From Rhodospirillaceae bacterium UBA6608 (GTDB taxonomy: Bacteria > Pseudomonadota > Alphaproteobacteria > Rhodospirillales_A > Casp-alpha2), in assembly GCA_002433335.1 (NCBI GenBank), contig DJHY01000276.1, forward strand, positions 1 through 10,159: 10,159 nt of DNA, given 5' to 3'. A model generated the notes under the pieces. That model was not told the DNA's origin. It saw only the letters and a list, made by a program, of their open reading frames with translations, and did no database searches. Of this stretch, positions 6,477-10,159 are shown piece after piece. How positions within the stretch are numbered: position 1 is the stretch's first letter; every line of letters begins with the position of its first letter. A program made the translations under genes and the position numbers.

Positions 6477-8441
6477 ATGTCCGGCGAATGGTCCGGCGAC
6501 GCGTCTGGCGTTTTGGGAGAACGCCAAGACACCTTTCCAAAATTGCTTGCCGCGAACGCGCAGCGCCGGGGCGACCGGCCCGCGAGCCGCGAAAAGGATT
6601 ATGGCATTTGGCAGACCTGGACCTGGTCCCAGGTCGCGGAGGAAGTCCGCGCGCTGGCCTGTGGGCTGGCGGCGCTGGGGTTTCGACGGGGCGACCGCTT
6701 GGCCGTGATCGGCGACAACCGCCCGCATCTTTATTGGGCCATGCCCGCGGCGCAGGCGCTGGGCGGCGTGCCGGTGCCGGTCTATCAGGACGCCGTCGCC
6801 GAAGAGATGCAATACGTCCTGTCCCATGCGGAATGCCGCTTCGCCCTGGTCGAGAACCAGGAACAGGTCGACAAGCTGCTGGAGATAAAGGACCGCCTGC
6901 CCCACCTGGAAACGATCATCTATCACTTTCCGCGCGGGATGCGGAACTACAGCCACGCGTTTCTGCACCTTTACGCAAAAGTGCAGGAAGAAGGCCGCGT
7001 CTACGACCAAGCCGACCCCGGTTTCTACGATGGCGAAGTCGCCAAGGGATCCGGCAACGACTTGGCGGTGATGCTCTATACCTCGGGCACCACCGGTCGG
7101 CCCAAGGGCGTGATGCTGACCTTCGACAACGTCATTCAGACGGCGCGCAATTCCGCCCAATGGGAAGGGCTGAACGAAAACGACGAAATGCTCGCCTACC
7201 TGCCCATGGCCTGGGTCGGCGATTACAGCTTTTCCATGGGACAAGCCTATGTCACCGGGTTCTGCGTGTCCTGCCCGGAAAGCACCGAGACGGTGTTGCA
7301 GGACTTGCGTGAAATCGGCCCGACCTATTTCTTCGCGCCGCCGCGCATCTACGAAAACATCCTGACCACGGTGATGATCCGGATCGAGGACGCGGCCCCG
7401 TGGAAGCAACGGATGTTCCATTACTTCATGGCCGTGGCCAAGCGGGTCGGGCGCGACATCCTGGACGGCAAGCCGGTCGCCTTCGCCGAACGAATGCGCT
7501 ATCGGCTGGGCGAGTGGCTGGTGTACGGGCCCCTGAAAAACGTGTTGGGCCTGTCGCGCATGCGCCTGGGCTATTGCGCGGGCGAGGCGATCGGCCCGGA
7601 CATTTTCGAATTCTTCCGCTCCCTGGGCCTGAACCTGAAACAGTTCTATGGCTCGACCGAGGCTTCGGTGTTCATCTCGATCCAGCCGAACGGCAACATC
7701 CGCTCGGACAGCGTCGGCGTCCCCGCCCCCGGGGTCGAGATCAAGGTCGCCGACGACGGGGAAGTCTTGTTCCGCAGTCCCGGCGTGTTCCATGCCTATT
7801 ACAAGGACGCGGTCGCGACAGAGGAAACCAAGACCCCGGATAACTGGGTCCATACCGGCGACGCCGGGTTCCTCGACGCCGACGGCCATCTGCGCATCAT
7901 CGACCGAGCCAAGGACGTGGGGCATTTGGCGGACGGCACCCTGTTCGCACCCAAGTACCTTGAGAACAAGTTGAAGTTCTTCCCCTATATCAAAGAGGCC
8001 GTGACCTTCGGTGGCGGCAAGGACCGCGTCGCCGCCTTCATCAACATCGATCTGGAAGCAGTCGGCAACTGGGCCGAACGGCGGGGCTTGGCCTATACCG
8101 GGTATACAGATCTGGCCCGGCGGCCCGAGGTCCTGGACCTGATCGCCGGATGCGTCGACCGGGTCAACGCCGACCTGGCCGAAGATGACAAATTGGCCGG
8201 ATCGCAAATTCGGCGCTTCCTGATTTTGCACAAGGAACTGGATGCAGATGACGGCGAGCTGACCCGCACGCGCAAGGTCCGCCGCGGGATCGTCGCGGAA
8301 CGCTACGGCGATCTGATCGACGCCCTGTATTCCGACCGCGACCATTGCGAGGTCACCGCGACCGTGACTTTCGAGGACGGCCGCACCGACACCATCCGCG
8401 CCGAACTGAAAATCCGCGACACCGAAGCGGTCGCCGCCTGA
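6477..8441 (+). CDS. AMP-forming acyl-CoA synthetase (long-chain type)
   Basis: ANL-superfamily ligase of 654 residues that activates a carboxylic acid to its CoA thioester through an acyl-AMP, consuming ATP, in the cytoplasm. Motifs in order: the phosphate-binding loop YTSGTTGRPKG (201-211), YGSTEAS (391-397), HTGD with ribose-binding D462 (459-462), hinge DRAKD (476-480), and TRTRKVRR with likely catalytic K600 near the C-terminus. A tail follows (VTFEDGRTDTIRAELKIRD) of the type I associate with ligases encoded beside liv transporters. Length fits long-chain-type enzymes. An ATG at 6471 is in frame, but GGGGAG (6465-6470) abuts it directly; the ATG at 6477 leaves a 6-nt spacer and is preferred. 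It is first in the operon, 23 nt before the ATPase gene. The substrate may be a fatty, aromatic or other acid; sequence alone does not decide. Confidence 0.92.
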   Translation: MSGEWSGDASGVLGERQDTFPKLLAANAQRRGDRPASREKDYGIWQTWTWSQVAEEVRALACGLAALGFRRGDRLAVIGDNRPHLYWAMPAAQALGGVPVPVYQDAVAEEMQYVLSHAECRFALVENQEQVDKLLEIKDRLPHLETIIYHFPRGMRNYSHAFLHLYAKVQEEGRVYDQADPGFYDGEVAKGSGNDLAVMLYTSGTTGRPKGVMLTFDNVIQTARNSAQWEGLNENDEMLAYLPMAWVGDYSFSMGQAYVTGFCVSCPESTETVLQDLREIGPTYFFAPPRIYENILTTVMIRIEDAAPWKQRMFHYFMAVAKRVGRDILDGKPVAFAERMRYRLGEWLVYGPLKNVLGLSRMRLGYCAGEAIGPDIFEFFRSLGLNLKQFYGSTEASVFISIQPNGNIRSDSVGVPAPGVEIKVADDGEVLFRSPGVFHAYYKDAVATEETKTPDNWVHTGDAGFLDADGHLRIIDRAKDVGHLADGTLFAPKYLENKLKFFPYIKEAVTFGGGKDRVAAFINIDLEAVGNWAERRGLAYTGYTDLARRPEVLDLIAGCVDRVNADLAEDDKLAGSQIRRFLILHKELDADDGELTRTRKVRRGIVAERYGDLIDALYSDRDHCEVTATVTFEDGRTDTIRAELKIRDTEAVAA

Positions 8442-8464
8442 GCCAGGGAAGGGAAAAGAACGCC

Positions 8465-9277
8465 ATGAGCCAATCCACCTCCCCGACCGCCTCCGGTCGC
8501 GCCATCGGCGACGTGATCATGAAGGTCGACAGCGTGTCGCTGTCGTTCGGCGGGGTGCGGGCGCTGGACAACGTGTCGTTCGAGGTTCGCGAGCATGAGA
8601 TCCTCGCCATCATCGGCCCCAACGGCGCGGGCAAGTCGTCGATGCTGAACTGTATCAACGGCTTCTACCATCCCCAGGACGGCGAGATTTATTACAAGGG
8701 CAAACGCCGCGACACCGCCAAGACCTACGAAGCCGCCGAAGAAGGCATCGCCCGCACGTTTCAGAACATCGCCCTGTTCAAGGGCATGTCGACGCTCGAC
8801 AACATCATGACCGGGCGCGGGCTGAAGATGAAAAAGAACCTGTTCTGGCAGGCGCTGTACTACGGCCCGGCCCTGCGCGAAGAACTGGAACATCGCGCCA
8901 AGGCGGAAGAGGTCATCGACTTTCTGGAGATCGAGGCGATCCGCAAAACGCCGGTCGGCCGCCTGCCCTACGGCCTGCAAAAGCGGGTCGAGTTGGGCCG
9001 CGCCCTTGCCGCCGAGCCGGACCTGCTACTGCTGGACGAACCGATGGCCGGCATGAACCACGAGGAAAAAGAGGACATGGTCCGCTACATCCTCGACGTG
9101 AACGACGAGTTCGGCACCACCATCATCCTGATCGAACACGACATGAGCGTGGTCATGGATATCTCCGACCGGGTGGTCGTGCTCGACTACGGCAAGAAGC
9201 TGGCCGAGGGCACGCCCGACGAGGTCAAACGCAACCAAGATGTGATCGACGCCTATCTGGGCGTCAGCCACGACTAG
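8465..9277 (+). CDS. livG: Branched-chain amino acid-type ABC transporter ATPase (LivG family)
   Basis: A 270-residue ATP-binding subunit of a HAAT-family ABC importer, acting on the inner face of the membrane with LivH/LivM-type permeases. Walker A is GPNGAGKSS (51-59), the Q-loop glutamine is Q100 in RTFQN, the signature is LPYGLQKRVELGRAL (from 167), Walker B ends in D191-E192, and the switch histidine is H225 in LIEHDM. The signature departs from LSGGQ, with P-Y-G-L-Q in place of S-G-G-Q. The C-terminus, EGTPDEVKRNQDVIDAYLG, is typical of LivG. The open frame extends back to 8345 inside the ligase gene, but the ATG at 8465, after GGGAAGGGAA (8446-8455), gives the expected LivG N-terminus. 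About 17 residues precede the ATPase fold. Neighbours suggest it transports the ligase's acid substrate, or a related compound, rather than leucine. Confidence 0.93.
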   Translation: MSQSTSPTASGRAIGDVIMKVDSVSLSFGGVRALDNVSFEVREHEILAIIGPNGAGKSSMLNCINGFYHPQDGEIYYKGKRRDTAKTYEAAEEGIARTFQNIALFKGMSTLDNIMTGRGLKMKKNLFWQALYYGPALREELEHRAKAEEVIDFLEIEAIRKTPVGRLPYGLQKRVELGRALAAEPDLLLLDEPMAGMNHEEKEDMVRYILDVNDEFGTTIILIEHDMSVVMDISDRVVVLDYGKKLAEGTPDEVKRNQDVIDAYLGVSHD

Positions 9278-9295
9278 GCGGAAAGGAACGCAGCC

Positions 9296-10159
9296 ATGGA
9301 ATTCCTTGAATCCGTGTTCGTCGCACCCTTCGTCGAGATGTGGAACTACCCCGCGTTCCTGGCAGAACTGATCCTGGTCGGGCTGTCGACGGGGGTGCTC
9401 TATTCCCTGGTCGCGCTGGGCTTCGTCCTGATCTTCAAGGCATCGGGCATGTTCAACTTCGCCCAGGGGGCGATGGTGCTGTTCGCAGCGCTGACCCTGG
9501 TCGGCTTGATGGAACAAGGCCTACCACTTTGGGCCGCGCTCATCCTGTCGGTCGCCGTGATGGTCGCCCTGGCCTTTTTGGTCGAACGGTTCATGCTGCG
9601 CCATCTGGTCAATCAGGACGGTCTGATCCTGTTCATGGCGACCATCGGCCTGAACTACATCCTCGAAGGATCTGGGCAATTGTTCTGGGGCTCGGACGTC
9701 AAGCGGCTGGAGGTCGGCATCCCCGATCAACCTTTCGACCTTGGGCCGATTTTGCTCAACACTTTCGATATCACCGCCGCCGGGATCGGCGCGGTGCTGG
9801 TCGTGACCTTGGCCATCTTCTTTCAAAAGACATCCATGGGCCGGGCCCTGCGCGCCGTCGCCGACGACCATCAGGCAGCGCTGTCGGTCGGCATTCCGCT
9901 GAAAACCATCTGGATCACCGTCTGGACCATCGCGGGGATCGTCGCCCTGGTCGCGGGGATCGTCTGGGGGGCCAAGGCCGGGGTGCAGTTTTCCCTGTCG
10001 CTGATCGCGTTGAAGGCCCTGCCCGTCCTGATCCTGGGGGGCTTTACCTCGGTCCCCGGCGCGATCATCGGCGGCCTGATCATCGGGGTTGGGGAGAAAG
10101 TGGCCGAGGGGTTCTGGGGCCCGGCGTTCGGTGGGGCGATCGAAAACTGGTTCGCCTAC
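9296..10159 (+). CDS. livH: Branched-chain amino acid-type ABC transporter permease (LivH family), 3' end cut
   Basis: An inner-membrane permease subunit; 288 codons are visible with no stop, and the family is about 290-310 residues, so only the tail is missing. It is highly hydrophobic, with roughly eight membrane segments (about 20-47, 55-72, 77-97, 106-124, 155-176, 204-225, 236-250 and 254-268). Family motifs are ASGMFNFAQGAMVLF (49-63) and the cytoplasmic EAA-like loop GRALRAVADDHQAALSVGI (182-200), which docks on the ATPase. LGGFTSVPGAIIGG (247-260) is characteristic of LivH. The start ATG follows AAAGGAA (9282-9288) with a 7-nt spacer, 18 nt after the livG stop. This frame runs off the right edge. 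The remaining subunits (LivM-like, LivF-like, binding protein) would be expected next. Confidence 0.93.
   Translation, partial: MEFLESVFVAPFVEMWNYPAFLAELILVGLSTGVLYSLVALGFVLIFKASGMFNFAQGAMVLFAALTLVGLMEQGLPLWAALILSVAVMVALAFLVERFMLRHLVNQDGLILFMATIGLNYILEGSGQLFWGSDVKRLEVGIPDQPFDLGPILLNTFDITAAGIGAVLVVTLAIFFQKTSMGRALRAVADDHQAALSVGIPLKTIWITVWTIAGIVALVAGIVWGAKAGVQFSLSLIALKALPVLILGGFTSVPGAIIGGLIIGVGEKVAEGFWGPAFGGAIENWFAY

Noticed and set aside
6302..7312. A 336-codon plus-strand frame starting upstream of the ligase
   Set aside because: It overlaps the ligase in another frame, is very Arg/Gly/Pro-rich, and has no family motif.
6459..8345. A 628-codon open frame on the minus strand opposite the acyl-CoA ligase
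   Set aside because: Same cause: a mirror frame of a real gene with all family motifs on the plus strand; no coding features of its own.

Overview
The window looks like chromosomal DNA from a GC-rich Proteobacterium, most likely an alphaproteobacterium of the Rhodospirillales kind. That placement rests on the strong G/C bias at third codon positions, the alphaproteobacterial look of the AcnA protein, and an acyl-CoA ligase joined to a liv-type ABC transporter. It is an inference from memory, not a database result.

Layout from left to right. Positions 1-1515 (minus strand) hold the first 505 codons of acnA, cut by the left edge just after the last two cysteine ligands of the iron-sulfur cluster. 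A 351-bp divergent intergenic region (1516-1866) follows, with several palindromes and direct repeats. Positions 1867-4632 (plus) are a complete acnB, a long 921-residue form that resembles the Bacteroidetes/Flavobacteria type more than E. coli AcnB. It ends at a strong hairpin terminator (4678-4725). The two aconitases are therefore transcribed back to back from one control region.

Positions about 4730-6470 form a visibly less GC-rich islet. It holds one unrecognised minus-strand gene (5152-6117), predicted to carry a coiled coil and two winged-helix-like repeats, flanked by two long non-coding stretches. The stretch at 4726-5151 contains an orphan consensus-like sigma70 promoter (4947-4975), firing on the plus strand straight into a perfect 11-bp hairpin and further foldable sequence. 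This is a candidate small RNA and is the least explained signal in the window.

From 6477 to the right edge runs a tight plus-strand operon: an AMP-forming long-chain-type acyl-CoA synthetase (6477-8441), a LivG-type ABC ATPase (8465-9277), and a LivH-type permease (9296 to the edge, 288 codons visible). Gaps are 23 and 18 nt. The other permease, the second ATPase and the binding protein would be expected past the right edge. Coupling a CoA ligase to a liv transporter suggests import and CoA activation of a carboxylic acid, which would then feed acetyl- or propionyl-CoA metabolism. The substrate cannot be read from the sequence.
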